Origin: Mactromeris polynyma
Lineage: Eukaryota > Mollusca > Bivalvia > Venerida > Mactridae
Assembly (NCBI GenBank): GCA_032209605.1
Contig: JASFXZ010000001.1
Location: 39,684,619 to 39,748,618, forward strand
Length of the DNA stretch: 64,000 nt
Direction of reading: 5' to 3'
Shown: in pieces, positions 46,163 to 60,752 of the stretch
Layout of the letters: the number at the start of each line of letters is the position of its first letter
Position numbering within the stretch: the stretch's first letter is position 1
Program-made: the position numbers and the translations under genes
Notes under the pieces: model-generated
Seen by the model: only the letters and a program-made list of their open reading frames with translations
What the model was told of the DNA's origin: nothing
The model's database searches: none

Positions 46163-49100
46163 TTAGTCATAGATAATAGCTTAATTTGAAAATCAGAGGA
46201 CACAACTCTCACATACGAGTATATATTTATATACATGCTTTTAAGATATATAATGGTAACTATGATTTCTAGTAAGTAAAGTCTATTTATACGTAAAACG
46301 TTTTTCTGTCAAATATCAACATTTGCAATACGTACCAGCACCGTGTTAGTTTCTGTGCTCCAAATGATATACCAAACGGTCGTGTTCCATCTTGAATAGA
46401 CCGAATATGCTGAACATATTGCAAAATTAGATGCTGTATAGAATGATACAATACTTAACAACCGTACCAGACAGACTATGGGAACGTCTTAGTACTTTGA
46501 ATACCGAGTCTGATTCAGGTATTTTGAGCAAATAGGGCTTTTCCATGACCAAACCTTTATTAGTGGAGTTTGATATGGCGAGTATTCGCATGTCTTGTCG
46601 TTATAAACTAAGCAATGTCTCAAAGTAAAATAGTTAAGTGTTGTGTAATTTGTTTTTCTTCATTTGAACAAAACAGAAGATTTTTTAAGAATTAATGTAC
46701 ATTTTAGTAAAGCATTTCCGACCCGACGTCTTCGATTTGTAGTTACTTCTGCAGTTTGTTCTTAAATCTGGAAGTACTATAAAAAGTAGACGATCGATTG
46801 CAATATTTTTGGTGTCCAATGAAAGTTGAAAAAATATCTCTGTTAGAAAATGTACAAACCTGATTTCAATACAATCCTAATGTTACGAATATACAAAATA
46901 TTTCAGACGCATACTGATATAAAGATAGGTTTAATTTAAAAAGGGCAATAACTCTATCATTCTACATAATTAAAAAACAGTACAATAAATACAACACTTC
47001 AATAGTGGTTTACATTTACATATTGATCAGAAGATAGTCGATGTCTGATAATGGTTAGAATTGTGATAGTTTTAAAAAGTAAACTTCGATAGCGATCATT
47101 TCAAACCTTTCATTAAATATTCTTATTGTGCAGTTGTTTTCATTGTCGCTGTTTAAGAGTTCGGCAAATTTTAAAACATGTGGATTTAACAGTAATGTGT
47201 TCTGTTTTCTGAGGTTATGATACACGTTCTGAAACAAAATTAAATAGGACGGCTTCCAAACTAACACAAGCTTCACAATGGTACTTCAACTGCGTTTTGC
47301 CATCTTCCGGGCTCAACTTCTAATCTATGAGCCGAATTCCGTAAACGTGTAAGAAGTTATCTGAATTTAGAATTTGTAATTATATCCAAATAAGGCTTAA
47401 AATAGAAGTCCGCTAATAAGTTATATTTTGTTTGCTCTAGACGAATTTTGAAGCTTGACTTTTCCAATCTTGAATAAATAACATCTCAGAGTCTACTTCT
47501 TTTAGATAGCTGGAATAATGCATTTACATTCCCAACACATTGGAACTGCCTCACGTAGTTAACACCGAAAGATTCCAGCAACCATTCAACAGACTTTGCC
47601 AAAGATTTCTTTTCAAACAATATTTCTAAATGATTCAACATCCTTTTGTACACAAGCTAACATATTTACAATGGTCTCATTTGAGTAATTTGAACCAATA
47701 TGTTATTACATTTACCAGTCTCTTGTTGATCTGAGGTGTTATACTTAATTTCCCGTATATGAAATTATTTTAAATTTGGATCCTTACGCCTAAATTTGTT
47801 TACAGAATTGTAGATGAAATATTTTTTTTTACTTTTACTTTTATTGAAACCCCAATTTTTTTTAACTTCCGATATAGGTATACACACTGGTAATGATGGA
47901 ACGAATGTGGGTTATAAATGGTTCCATTAAATATTAATGCCAGCAAGAGTTTATACGACTGCCGTGCAAATTAATAATGTGGTCGAGCATGAATCCCACT
48001 CATACAAAGTGCACAGCCGCTCAAAAGCACAAGCAGACAAGATGCTATATGCACACATATGCAAAGAATTACAAAGATAAAAAAGAACGCAAGACACATA
48101 CAGAAATGACGGTCAAAATATAATCACCGTCTTGGAAAGGTCAATGTTTCACTTCTTCACGAAGTATCACAGACAAATACTTCCAAATATATACTTAAAA
48201 CACATTCGAACATTCCATCATTGTCAGGGTTACCAACTTCATTCCATTCATCACTGTCACGTGTCACTGCAGGTCAGCTTTAATTGGTGCACACACATGC
48301 TGATTTAATGATTACGAATTCGTCAAAGTTGTCACGTATCATTCTTGCATTAGTTTACTTGTATGTATATATATATATTTCATGTCTCTTTGTGGTTTTA
48401 GGGAGACTTGTGCATTTATGTTTTGACAATATGTGACTGTGTTCACTTGTTTAAATCCAAATCGTACTTGCCCAATTTTGACATGACAGTCAAATACCTG
48501 CATTGCTACGCCTAAAACAACCCAAGTGATGTCACGTAAAATGACCAATCTTTTTACAGTTTTTCACTAACTGGGGTACGTATTGCAAAATAATAAGGAA
48601 GTTTCTAATCTGATAAGAAAAAAATGTATTTCGTTAATGGAGTATAATTATGATACATGGCTAATTTAAACATGCAATTATATAAAAATAATAATTATTA
48701 CATATGCATAATGTCCATGCCATACACACCACTCGTACCTAAGATAGCACAAAAAGTGTTTACTCCTATTTCTATTGTGGTCCTACGTGTTAGCAGCATG
48801 ATATAGAGATGCATAATAATATAGTATCACAAGCAATTAAACATATCACCAAATGCAATTTTCTGAAATTATTTATTACTTTATGTTAATCAGATTAAAT
48901 TGTGCTTGACTTTTCAGAGATACTTCGCATTATTGTCCTAACTGTACAAGCAACCACTAGTTGGAATTTGTCTTTAAGTCTAAACAGACACACCCGAATA
49001 AATTACCCACGAGGACAATTTCAGACTTCGAGCTTTTAAAACGTCTGATATACTCTGAACAACTTTTCCAACTGGGTAATAATTGTTTTACTGATGTGAA

Positions 49101-49364
49101 TTATATAAGGTTTTCTAATAAAACAAATTGGTTGAGATATTGATTTGGTGTCATGTAGCTTGGGTTCAGTCCCTAATATGTAATATTCTCCATGCGGCCT
49201 GATCTGTGATATTAAAACATAACAGTTTCCTGCAATATCGACTGATAAGGTAAGTTAGCAGAGCGATATGCAACGGAGGGCTGAATCCAGGCTAGTTTTT
49301 TTATGCATTCAATTGCATTTTATATATAATCTGGACTAAATGAATGCGTGTTATAGTATTATTG
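46163..49364. other. Intergenic, no gene seen
   Basis: AT-rich, with a short TA run at about 48367-48378. Short frames lack motifs. Confidence 0.4.
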
Positions 49365-50075
49365 TGCTACTAATTGAGGGCCACTATTTACCATTCCTTT
49401 ACCCCTATTCCCATATATGTTTTCCCTCGCACCTCCCCAGTGCCTATACATTGTCTTGATATCTTGATGAAACTCGCATCTTAAATTAATTGTAAAGTCC
49501 TGACAATTAATAGATAAGTCACAGTCAATGTATGTGCATATTTGTATACGGGAAATCAATGACCACATAGCGGTTAAGTGTGAAGTTAACTAGCTGTTAA
49601 ATCGATTTAAACCCATATAATATTTGCTGACAGTTCGAAGAATGTAAATCGCTGTGTAGTTATTGTTTCGACTAATATTTTAGACGTATGTTAAGTTCTG
49701 CTTTCCCCATGTGCAGGTACTTTCCTTTATATAATACTGATGTCATTTTCTCCCCCTTTCAGCCTATGATTACTGACTTTCCTGGGCTTGTGCCGTGGTT
49801 CAACCCTCATCTCCCTTCCTTGTACCCTACATTTTCCAGTGATGTTCTTTGATCGACCAGACCATTCCTTCCCCCCATATTTCCATGATGACCCTTGTAC
49901 CTCACATGTCCCTTATGTTTTCTTGGCTGTTGTTTCAATGAGGTCTGTGTGCGGATGGTTAATGATCGATATGTTATGCATAATCAAATGCGACTGTGAC
50001 TCAGTAGTTTTATCGTTGTTAAAGAATGGATGGGGAATTAAAATAAGGGCAGGAAGTCAAACAATTCCACAATAA
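49365..50075 (+). repeat. Old C/T-rich repeat, copy 1
   Basis: Contains CCCCTATTCCCATATATG, CGCACCTCCCC and, near 49690-49780, TTAAGTTCTGCTTTCCCCATG followed by CCTATGATTACTGACTT. Comparable blocks in similar order occur at 51185-51470. Strongly diverged. Confidence 0.5.
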
Positions 50076-51184
50076 ATTCAGGTGAGGAGCGAGTCATCAG
50101 TTAGTAAGGATTTTTTTGAACCACCTTAATCCTTACTCATATCAGAGAATCACCAGCACACAAAACTACACTTGCACACATTAATTATACTTGGTGGAAA
50201 GTCCACCTTCGCAAAATTTATGGGATCATTTTGCCCACCTAAGCAAAATAAGTAGGATGGATTTTGCCCCCGGGATTTCGAAGAAGGTAATTTAATTTGA
50301 TAATGACAATCATATGCCCAATTTTGCTTTGTAATTACATAATCGATTGATTACTGTCTGAGACGTCTTGACTTGTTAAAATTAATCGAATTATAATTTT
50401 GATTAAAATTTGAACCATTCCAATTTTTGATCATTTAATGTTCTGATATTCAAAACGCCTTTATTTGAAAGAGAGATTAAGTTGTCACACACAGGGAGCG
50501 CCAATTACGCAAGACGATGCCTCCCCACACAGATCCAATGGAAACAGCTTACGAAACATTAGCGACTATGGGAATACAACATGTATATAATCGGGGAAGC
50601 AAAGAATGGTCTAGCCGACTATCCAAAACAACCATGGATAGTTTAGATAAAACAAAGGGGAGGGGAAGAAAAAAGAAGTCGAGAAAGACATGTAACAAAC
50701 ATAGTGCTCAGCTACAGGAGACCTGAAACATATACAAACAAGAAAACAACAACTGAGACCACCATAACAGTAGAAAGGATATTTTATTCATCATCATTCA
50801 TACATGCATATCCTTCCTATTCCACTGAACTTACTGTTTCATGCTTAAGTTAAGGATCAATTAGGTGTATACTCCAAGTGGTAGTAACTAGAATATTTAC
50901 CATACAATCTGCCAGTGTTATTAACAAACCAGCTAATGATGCTCTTAGTAAGGTCAAATAACTAAAGAGAACTTAGTTAGGTTTACGTGTTCGAATATTC
51001 AGATGAATAGCCATTGTACTCACACAAAGTCTTTGTATTGCGTAATTATGATGAAATCATTTGTTGTTTTTCCTACAAAATTTTGCTTATGCTTATTCAC
51101 TTTAGCTGATGCATTACTTGTCATGTAGTCCTAATTCAGGTTTCCAAGTCCCAGTGAGCTGGATATTAGTATGATCAATGACTA
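50076..51184. other. Intergenic, no gene seen
   Basis: A 69-codon frame at 50517-50726 has a Lys/Arg-rich stretch but no family motif or splice context. I see nothing else. Confidence 0.35.
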
Positions 51185-51470
51185 AGATGTATGTTAAGTT
51201 CCCCTTTCTCATGCACAGTTGCTTTGTTTCTATTCCCCTTTCGACTTATGATAACTGACTTGGCGTGTTCCGTAATGTATTCCATCCATTCAACCCTTCC
51301 CCTTCGTTGTACCCCTAAAATTTACATGGTTGATTTTGATTCTCGGCCAGAACAGTCCTTGCTCCCCTATTCCCATACATGATTACCCATGCACCTCCTC
51401 AGTCAGTTCTTTAGACTTGTTTCCTTGGTGTCTGTGTGTTTGAGCATTGTCTTAAATGTGTGGCGTTCAC
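51185..51470 (+). repeat. Old C/T-rich repeat, copy 2
   Basis: Shares with 49365-50075 the blocks TTAAGTTCCCCTTTCTCATGC, TTATGATAACTGACTT, TCCCCTATTCCCATACATG and GCACCTCCTC. Confidence 0.5.
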
Positions 51471-51799
51471 TGTAAGAAATTATTATCTCTTTTCCATTAC
51501 CAATTAATGAATATCAATGGAACACATTACACTACGTGGGAAAGGTATATGCGTTTTTAATTCATCTATTGAGATAATGACATTGTAGTAACTTATTGTA
51601 AAGTTCACGTGGCAGTATTTGCAATAAAATGGTATGATAAATATATATTCATTTGCTCCACATCCAGATAAATCATCGAGTCCATATTTGAATTGTTTCA
51701 CGGTTCTATTGTTTTATATTATCTTTGTTCAACATGTAACTATCGTTTTCTTATATACTCCATTCGTTGGATGTTGGTGATAGTAGTATACGTGTGAGG

Positions 51800-52010
51800 T
51801 TGTATGTCCCCTTAAACCAGGTTTAGACCCACGGTGGTCATTGACCATTCCAAGGCGGTACTCCTATTTTCTCCCAGCATTAATGTTTTCCTTTTGTCTT
51901 TGAATGTGTTTATTTGTATGCATATATGTTCATGTCCCCTAGCGCTTTTGTGGTGGCTGTATACTTGTATTGGACATTTTCTGTCTGACTGTTTTATTCA
52001 ATTTTAGCTG
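51800..52010 (+). repeat. Old dispersed repeat family, copy 2
   Basis: Clearest copy: CACGGTGGTCATTGACCATT with CCAAGGCGGTACTCC, then GTCCCCTAGCGCTTTTGTGG and TTGGACATTTTCTGTCTGACTG. Confidence 0.6.
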
Positions 52011-55000
52011 ACTATTTCTTGCAACAATGTTAAGATGTGCGTAGAAATACACGAATTGACCGTAAGTGAGTTTTTTAAACCAACTAATCAGCATGACTCA
52101 TTACACTATAAAAGTAGTAACCAAGTTTTATTATGAAACACGCAACGAACGTCAAAGTTATACAGTGAAAGTGCAAGTGAATCTACCGTTTGTAAGGTAG
52201 TTCTGAGGAATGATTGTTTGTTCAAAATGAATTGCCTAGTCGATTACGGGTCTTTTAGAAGAAATGTGGACATATAATATATTACTCACCAAATTTGGCT
52301 AGACGAACCAATCAAACAATTTGATGTATGGAGGCGTAATTTGTGCAAGATTCTGACGAGACTGTTTTTTGTAATGACAGGTCTATGGTAATATATCTGC
52401 CAGGTTTGATTTAGTAAATGTCCATTAGCCTTCCAGATGTACACGCTTAAGTAAAGGTAAACGACCATTGGTCTTAGTTTTCTTAGGGTAAATGTGTTCT
52501 AATTCTGATGTTTAATTTTATCTTAAGATAAGATATAGACTAAATAATAAGTGGTTAGCAAAAGTTTTAATAACAAATTCCGCATTTATTTCAGACTAAC
52601 ATAGCAATAGTTCCATATTTGGTTTGATCTGAAAGTTGTTTGGATATATTGATATAAGCTTGTGTTCAATCTGATAATATAGGCCAGTTTGGAATGATAT
52701 AATCATAATACTGCATCGATGTCCCTGTTAAATCACATTTCATGTTACCAACGCGATTCAATATTTTTCGTTTGTTGCTGCACTTCCGATAATGTCTGCC
52801 ACTAATATAATTATAATAGACAAAATTCTTCAAACACGTATTGTGTGATTGATATTGTATCATGATGTTGTTTTACGCCGTTTTTTCCAACAATATTTCA
52901 CTTATATACGGCGGTCAATTGATGTTTACTGGACTCATGGGTTACCAATCAATACCTTCTCTTTCTTCTGAAAGCAAACTTAGAAATTCCCTACATGAAT
53001 CAATGATGTAGGACAAATGGCATTGGATGTATTAACTTTAGTCAACGTGTCAGGTAGAACACACTTCACGATAGGATTTCGAGTCTACAACCTTGTGATT
53101 GGTAGATGATTTATTCCGTATAAATAGCATGTCGAGCTGCATTGAATGTTTTAGATGTATCCAAACAAAGGTACAACAATGTAGACCGTAGTATCATCCA
53201 TTTTCTTAACTCGCAAGAATCACATTATGACGTTATTTTATTTGTTTTATCGTGGCATTTCTTTTGTACTTAACCATTTTGATGTCGTATAATGCTTTGA
53301 AACGACAGGTAGTAGATTTGCAGTAACTCATTCAAAAAGCAGGAAACGAACATATTCAAACTCAAACTTTCGTTGGCCATTCTCTAACGTTCTGTTATTA
53401 CACCAAGAACGCATGCATATTCAATTAGAATTATATTGGTGCTATTTAAATGTTAAACACCAGTTCGCTAATTCTAGTCCGCATAAATTGCTCAGAAGTA
53501 ATCATTAGATTTAAATTTCGCGTTAATGGGCTTGTGCACGAAGTGTCTTTCCGAGAAGAATACAGTAAAATGCAAATAAATGATTCCAAATGTCAAAGTG
53601 CTATTACTCGGCAATTATTTTAATCTTCAGACATGTTCTTGCACTTTAAAACATATAATATTATGTATATCTATTGCGACCTGTCGTCGCTGGCTTAACC
53701 TCGTCTGGTAATGGATTGAAAACTGTCCCAATGATTACCCCTGATGCAATGTTGTTAATTACCGCAGCTTCAGTAAAACAGTCATTACAGAAAGTGGGTT
53801 TAAATTGACATCACAATTTATATCGTATTTCTGTTAAAACCCCGCCACTATACGGACAGAGTGTGTTATTTATGTACTTGATGTACGAAAAGAGACGTAA
53901 TGCCTGAGTCAACTTCATTGAAATCGTACACATAAGTTATCGATTCACCATCAACAAGACTATAAAGTGGAAATACTAGAAGAAATATCAACTTAGCTCG
54001 CATTTTATTACTTTGTTCTAAGTATTAGACAAATTGACGATTAAGGTTGCTCTCCGACTTACCGTTTTTCCCCGCATTTCGTTTCATTTATTTTCACAGG
54101 AGTTAAAGACTATAAGTTCCCTCATATTGCTTTGATTTTATTACCGTTACGTTACGTTCACACTTATCGGGAGTTCTACAGCTCAGGTACAGTGGTTACA
54201 TTACATGTTGGTGCCTGGTTTTCAGTGAGCGCTTAACACTTTGATTATGAGGCGGTATTAATATAATTATTCTCTCTATTCCTCGCTACGCCGCTTAAAC
54301 AAACCAATTGCAGATCCTGTTTTCAGATCAGAGACAAATAACGAGATATTTACCCTAAATATCAATTTGTCTGTAAATCCGTTGGATTAATTTGCTGGGA
54401 GTTCCCCTATTTCGGTAAATACTTGGCTTTAACCTTGAATAATTACTAATATCAATTAATCCTACTTTGAATGTGTTTTAATTAAGCAAGCTCTAGCAAT
54501 AATTACATTTGCATATGAAAGTTTAAGTGTTTAGGAGTTCTATTTGAAACCATTTAGAACGATACCGATCAATTGTAAACAACACTTGTATAGTATTCCT
54601 CCTCATTGTTTTCTAAGTGGCACGCAGACCAGTGATTATGCGGCCAAAATGAACGACACATGACCAGCTGTCGGTTGTATCACAATTTTGTCGAAGGTCA
54701 AATTATATTATGTCCAAGACCATTTGGTGTTGTTTTAGATGTGTAAATGGTGAGCGAATTATGATGGTACAGTTTCTGCGATAATACAAATATGAAAATT
54801 TTAATGAAGCGATCTTGCAATCGTTGTAAACGTATCATAACTTGTGAATGGTTAATGAATAATTAATTTGCTGATTAGTAACGCGTAATATAAACTGTAC
54901 ACAGGTTGAAACATCGTTTAAAAAGTCTTTAAACTTGCTCTCTTATCTGGAAAGGTGTTGATGTTGAATTCGCACCATGCGTAACATTACAAGCCAATGG

Positions 55001-57774
55001 ATAGTAAATTATTACCACTATGCAGGGAAGAATACAATTACAAATATGGCCGCCCTGAAAAGAGGCGTAAAATACAATCTATAAAATGTGGAGCACGGGG
55101 AACAGAAATGTATTTTTTCTTAAATGGTACGCTGCCGACTGCTAGTTTATGGGTTTGCTCAGCGTTGTGTAAGTAATTGTACAGTATTACTTCACATCAA
55201 ACGAATATTAAATAATGAACATTATGATTTATTTATCCCTGCGCCCACCCATTTGCAGCTGTAATCGAGGTCCAATTGAGATATTCATTGCGATTGGAAT
55301 ATTAAATACGCGATGCATCATAACGTAAAGTGCTTAAAACGTTGTACAATATCAATAATTCAAATCCCATTCTCCAGTGATGGTATTTAATAATTAGTTA
55401 ATGTTATTTCATCGGAACGTTAGATCTGAAAATAAAACCCGTTAATTCTTGGCAAAATTAGAACCGAATCTATTTATAAAGTTCAACTTTAGATGTACAT
55501 GTGGTATTGCAGTATGAACTATATATACGCGTACATCCACAATAGAACATAGACGTGGACACCATACGTTGAACACGAACAGTGCGAATTAGTGATAAAA
55601 GTGAGAGAAATAGTAAAAATGGAAATGTCACATTCACAAACCAGGACACAAAACGCAGGTTCCTAAGTAACGGAAAGAAATAAGAAAATTAGGATGGGCC
55701 ACAAAAGATTTAGGAGACAACACAAGTCGGTACAACCATTCAACATGAAGACAAACTGTAGCAACGCGACGGCCTTGGGAATAAAGTATATTTGATCTTA
55801 AAATAGTTAAATCAAATATTATACTCTTGAAAGTCACGAACTGTCTCCGAAAAGTATAAACTACCGAGTGAGTTTTTACAAAGTCAGAAACTTCAAAACA
55901 AATAAATGGGACTCGAGGACGAAGTCGTATGAATATTGAACACGTGGAAGCTATTGTATTTGAATGAGACAATGTTGTTATTTCGGTCTCATGGTTGCAG
56001 TCTTTTGAACTGCTAAGTTAAGTAATCGTAAAAAGACAAACTGTGATTATAATGTAGAACAGTGCATCGAATGAGCCAATTATATAACTTTCGCGCACAT
56101 ACACTTCAGTTTATGGATTAGAAATTTGGAAAAAATGTTAACATGTTGTAGGAAATCTATCAAACAGCTGCGTCTATGATAAGTAAACACATAAAATACA
56201 TGTCTACACGTCAAACATTACCTTTCCACATTGTCAAATAAAGTGGTCATTCTAACCAGAAAAGAGGGAACTAGCCACTGAATGTTTCAACATTTCCTTA
56301 TGCAAATATTATTTATAATGGATGCAAACATTACCCTGTAATAAGTTGGTTATGTTGCTTTTATCGTCCGCTTAGTGCAAAACTGGATTTTATTTATTTA
56401 TATTTTATAAGCAGTAAATGGATAATCAACCATGTAAATGTCGTCATAAATATAATTTCATGGAACCATGTATAACTGTCCTGAAAATATAAGTCAATAA
56501 TGGCATTCATTTGAAATTTAACGACAGATTAAAAAAACAGTAACAAATGGTATGATCTCTTCAATAAGAACAAAGCAACCAATTAGAAATATTGAGGTTG
56601 AATGCATTTTTAACAGAATAACTTCTTACTAACAACTGTTTCTTTGTTAACGCTTCTTACAGCAAGATAAATCAGCGAGAAAGCAGTACTCAAAAAGTCG
56701 AGAACGCATTGAGCGCGGGTGGTCTACTCGCTAACATAGGTAGGGGAATTTAACGCTATTGAAAAATAAAAAAATTGAATTTGTTCATGCAAGACGAGCA
56801 ATTAAAATTCCAAAAATATTCAAGAAAGCGAATAAATTGTAACATTGTAACTATAAACTTGTAAACGAACTAGCAGTGTTGAAAAGATATCCACGCCAAT
56901 GTAAACTTGCCAGGAGTATCGCGCACGTTGCCAAACATCAGATTATTTGTTGTTGAGATAAAAAATAAATAGGATTAATAGATAAAAAAACACTAATTTC
57001 CTGGTTGTCCTTTCACAAATGGTTGTATCAAAATTCAATGATAAATTCCAATGTGATAACTATTATAGAGTCGCTTAAAGTAGCTGTATGAGTGCACAGT
57101 ACTAAGATGCTGGCTGAAATAGAATTTGTGTAGAATTTAGATTTTACGCTGGAGACAACATGGAAGTTGTTGAAATTGTATTTTGAGTTAAATATGGTAT
57201 TGATAACTACAGTAAATTCAATAAATGATTTGTGACGGCTACGTAAGACATCGCTGTTGTATGAAATCAGACCAATATACACAATGTAATATGAAACTGT
57301 CGAACTGTTATTGGAAGTCATAACGATTCGTCTACTCGGAATCAAATATCAAAGCCAAAGTGTACTTGATTCAAGAGTATCACGTTAACACTACTTACGG
57401 AATCATTATTGTTTAATGGGTGTTCTTAAATACACTTGTTTCGCAGAATTGTTTCCATAATGCTATCAAGTAACGTACTGTAAACACATTAAGGTCATTA
57501 TTCCGGATTATTTTCATGACATATTTGGTTGTTCTTTACGTTGCATGACGAGTACGCCCAGAGTACACGTAGTTTATTTGCTGAGTATAACGTAAAAAAA
57601 TAGCATTTTACATTTCCTTAGTTGCTGTGGCTTTGGATATGTCATCGAGTACAAATTTTAATAGGGTCTAATGCTTTGTATATCTATGCACTACCTACAT
57701 CCTGTATTCACCCGTTCACATGCAAGGAAGTTGGCAAGAGGGTAATTTCTTATTTACACCGTTCGTTTGACGAT
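52011..57774. other. Gene desert, no gene seen
   Basis: About 5.8 kb of AT-rich sequence without a supported coding frame. At 54240-55440 homeodomain-type TAAT cores are frequent, with one octamer-like ATTTGCATAT near 54507-54516 and a TAATCC at 54457-54462. This might be regulatory but could equally reflect base composition. Confidence 0.35.
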
Positions 57775-57990
57775 GATTGGATAAGTGTGAGGATAGGTTC
57801 ACCCTTAATCTAGGTTTAAAGGTGGTACTCTTCTCTTCATTCATCATTTAGGTTCTTGTCTTGTGTCCTTGTTGCTATTCTTTTTTTGTATAATTTCCTG
57901 AAGCTTTCGAAGTGGTTGTGCACTTTGTATGTGCCATTTTCTGGCCGACTTTTTCATTTACTTTGTAGAACACATTCTACATATCGTACC
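57775..57990 (+). repeat. Old dispersed repeat family, copy 3
   Basis: Weaker copy: AAGGTGGTACTC, then CGAAGTGGTTGTGCACTTTG and CCATTTTCTGGCCGACTTTT. The 38-bp minisatellite starts about 45 bp downstream. Confidence 0.5.
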
Positions 57991-58034
57991 ATCTTGAGGC
58001 ATTGTACAGAATGTTTCAGGGTGGACCCCTGTGT

Positions 58035-58344
58035 ACATTTGTGGGGACATTTAAATACACATTGTCATGCCAACATTTGTGGGGACATTTAAATACACAT
58101 TGTCATGCCAACATTTGTGGGGACATTTAAATACACATTGTCATGCCAACATTTGTGGGGACATTTAAATACACATTGTCATGCCAACATTTGTGGGGAC
58201 ATTTAAATACACATTGTCATGCCAACATTTGTGGGGACATTTAAATACACATTGTCATGCCGACATTTGTGGGGACATTTAAATACACATTGTCATGCCA
58301 ACATTTGTGGGGACATTTAAATACACATTTGTCATGCCGACATT
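58035..58344. repeat. 38-bp minisatellite, about 8 copies
   Basis: The unit ACATTTGTGGGGACATTTAA, then ATACACATTGTCATGCCA, repeats every 38 bp almost without change; CCA becomes CCG in two places, and the last unit has one extra T. The high identity points to recent expansion. Confidence 0.96.
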
Positions 58345-60639
58345 GGAGTTTTTTAAGATGGCTCCTTGCGCCCTTCCTAACTTGGTGTTGTGTACCAGTG
58401 CCAAACCAGTGTTAAAATGAATAAATAAGTCGAGCAATGCTACATGCAACTTGAACAGACACCCAAAACCCTCCAGGTTACATACGAATATAACTCGCAG
58501 ATAATGAACAATACATATAGTTGTAACCGTCCAAACACTGTCTCATAACTACATTTTGATAAAATGTGAAACAAATGGATATTTACATTGAATAGTATAA
58601 TTGATAGTCCATTTAACCTATCGTTATGGTTCAAGTATTGGTTTGGATCAATTAGGAGCACATAAGTGCGCCAGATAGGGTAGTTTCAAGCATTATTCAA
58701 ATCTTCTAGTACGGAAAAACCCATCGAACACCAGTCAATTAGCAGCGACAAGAATAATCAGGAGCATAAAAATTAGCATAGCTGTACCACAATGTATAAA
58801 TGGCACATGCATAAGCTAGATAATGGAAGTGTCGGCAGAATATTTTATTAAGGGACTGATTCACATGGGCTTTTGACCTACTGGAATTGAAAATAAACTT
58901 CTTTCTTTCTTATCTTATCATGTTCTTGTAACTGGATCATTATAGCACATCTATTTCCAAGTTGGTTCACAGTTGTTTGAACCATTGTTTAAGTCAGCTC
59001 GCTACGTGCATGTAAATTATTCAAATATGTATGGTGTCGTAGCGCAGTAATTTCAGTTGAATTCAAATTTCACACAATGATTGGGGAATCAAAACATCAG
59101 TAAATGAATGTGCAATGGCATTTTAATAATACCAAATCTGCATGCTGTATAATCATGCTACAATACAACTTGGTCGTTAATGCTGCGAACAAAATTATTC
59201 ATGTCGGAATACATTTTCTTGCATTCTGTTTGATTTAAGTTGTAAGATTCTTGTCTTTAAGATCAAATTACATTGATAAGATTTGTGGATAAAATCACTT
59301 CTAGAATCGTGAACTGTATTACACTCAACATGCAAATCAAAGCGATGCTTTGTGTTTCTTCCTTAATTAGACTTGTTTTGATTTTCTTTTTGCATGTTAT
59401 GACCATCAGGTAATGACCTTCGTAAGACTGTCGGGCGGAATGTTAATTGCACGTTGATTGCATATTCTAACGAATGGAAATTATTCTTAAGCTGAGATAG
59501 ATATAAATAACTACATCCTCAAGATAAGGCAAACAATTAGCACTAACTGATGACTGCAAATGTTTCCTTTTGAACTGGTGTAGTATTGGCAAGTTTATCT
59601 TCCGAGCCAATCAAATGCAATATTGTCATTTGGTCCACATAACAGCATGACTGCCGGCAACGATATATTGTTATTGCATGACCAAAAGCGTATACATGGC
59701 GGCCACCGTCTACGCATCAAATACGGCAGGTCCGCCTGTGATACGGTATACTGTATGTCCCATTATCCGCATTTACTGCCTATCTTTGAGACAAAGACTG
59801 GAGTGTGAATTTCTTATTATATTGACATTACACGCATTTGCAGCAATATAGTCAATAAGAACCAAGAATCATGGAAGTTTACCGACTTATGTTATTTTGA
59901 CCGGTGGTAGTGAAGAATTTTCGTCATATATTCGAGAAACTGACCGATAATGTCAGGTCTAAATTAAAAGATAGTTTTCCTGGCATCATCTGGCTCAAAC
60001 ATTCATGATTGTCGCCCGACATCTTTTACCACGACATAGAGAATAACAGGTTTGTGTCGTGTATGTAGAAGGTTTATCTGACAAGGCAAGGAATTTAACG
60101 GGTGGGCTTAACAAGTTTTGGGAAATGATCATTTAATGTATGCATTATACAAAATATATGAAAAGCAAGATGATAGTATTCAATTGAAAAACCCATTGCT
60201 TTAGTTATTCCGGGAAAAAGATAACATCGCGACATTTGACTAAAAATAGCCCGCCTAGTCACGTATTCATGTGTTATGATATAAATGTCATGTTACCAAG
60301 TGAACATATCAGACCCCCTGTAATCGGCTCGAAATTACTGCAAGTGACAGGATAAACCATTTTACCATCAAACACAATTTACTTACATAACATGGCCGAC
60401 ATATTGAAACAGTAGTGTTGTATAGAAAAACAAACCGATGCAACGGGTGAACTACAACACAATTATAAATAGCGTTTCAAAGAGACACATTCCACATGCC
60501 TTATCACTGTTCTCGAAATGTAGTTGCTTATTTTGTTTGGGATGTTTTGAATAAATCCGAGACGCGCCATACAAATTAACCGTATTGTACGTAAGCAAAG
60601 GTCTGGTATTTGTATATAATTAGATGCATTCCAAGCACT
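58345..60639. other. Intergenic, no gene seen
   Basis: AT-rich. AAATAAACTTCTTTCTTTCTT at about 58891-58911 resembles a LINE 3' tail but has no coding remnant before it. Confidence 0.35.
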
Positions 60640-60752
60640 ATGAGGTCGTTAGCGACATTATACTAGAGTACAGACTGAGAGACCGACATATCCCTGCCTG
60701 TGGAGTATAGGGCAGATAAATCAGCAATCAATCAAGAATCAGTTATGTTTAT
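60640..60752 (+). repeat. SINE 3' end with ATCA-type tail, possible
   Basis: CCTGCCTGTGGAGTATAGGG, then CAGATAAATCAGCAATCAATCA, looks like the 3' end of a SINE or LINE with an imperfect ATCA/AATC tail. The 5' part is not recognisable as a tRNA. Confidence 0.4.

Noticed and set aside
50517..50726. Small basic protein (69 codons)
   Set aside because: No homologous motif, no splice sites and no neighbouring exon; length is within the chance range.
55634..55972. 112-codon minus-strand frame
   Set aside because: No domain, no transmembrane pattern and no start context; looks random.
57028..57345. 105-codon minus-strand frame
   Set aside because: Composition is that of random AT-rich sequence; no motif.
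58840..58925. 3' end of another LINE (AAATAAACTTCTTTCTTTCTT)
   Set aside because: No reverse transcriptase remnant precedes it; a simple repeat of this kind can arise by chance in AT-rich DNA.
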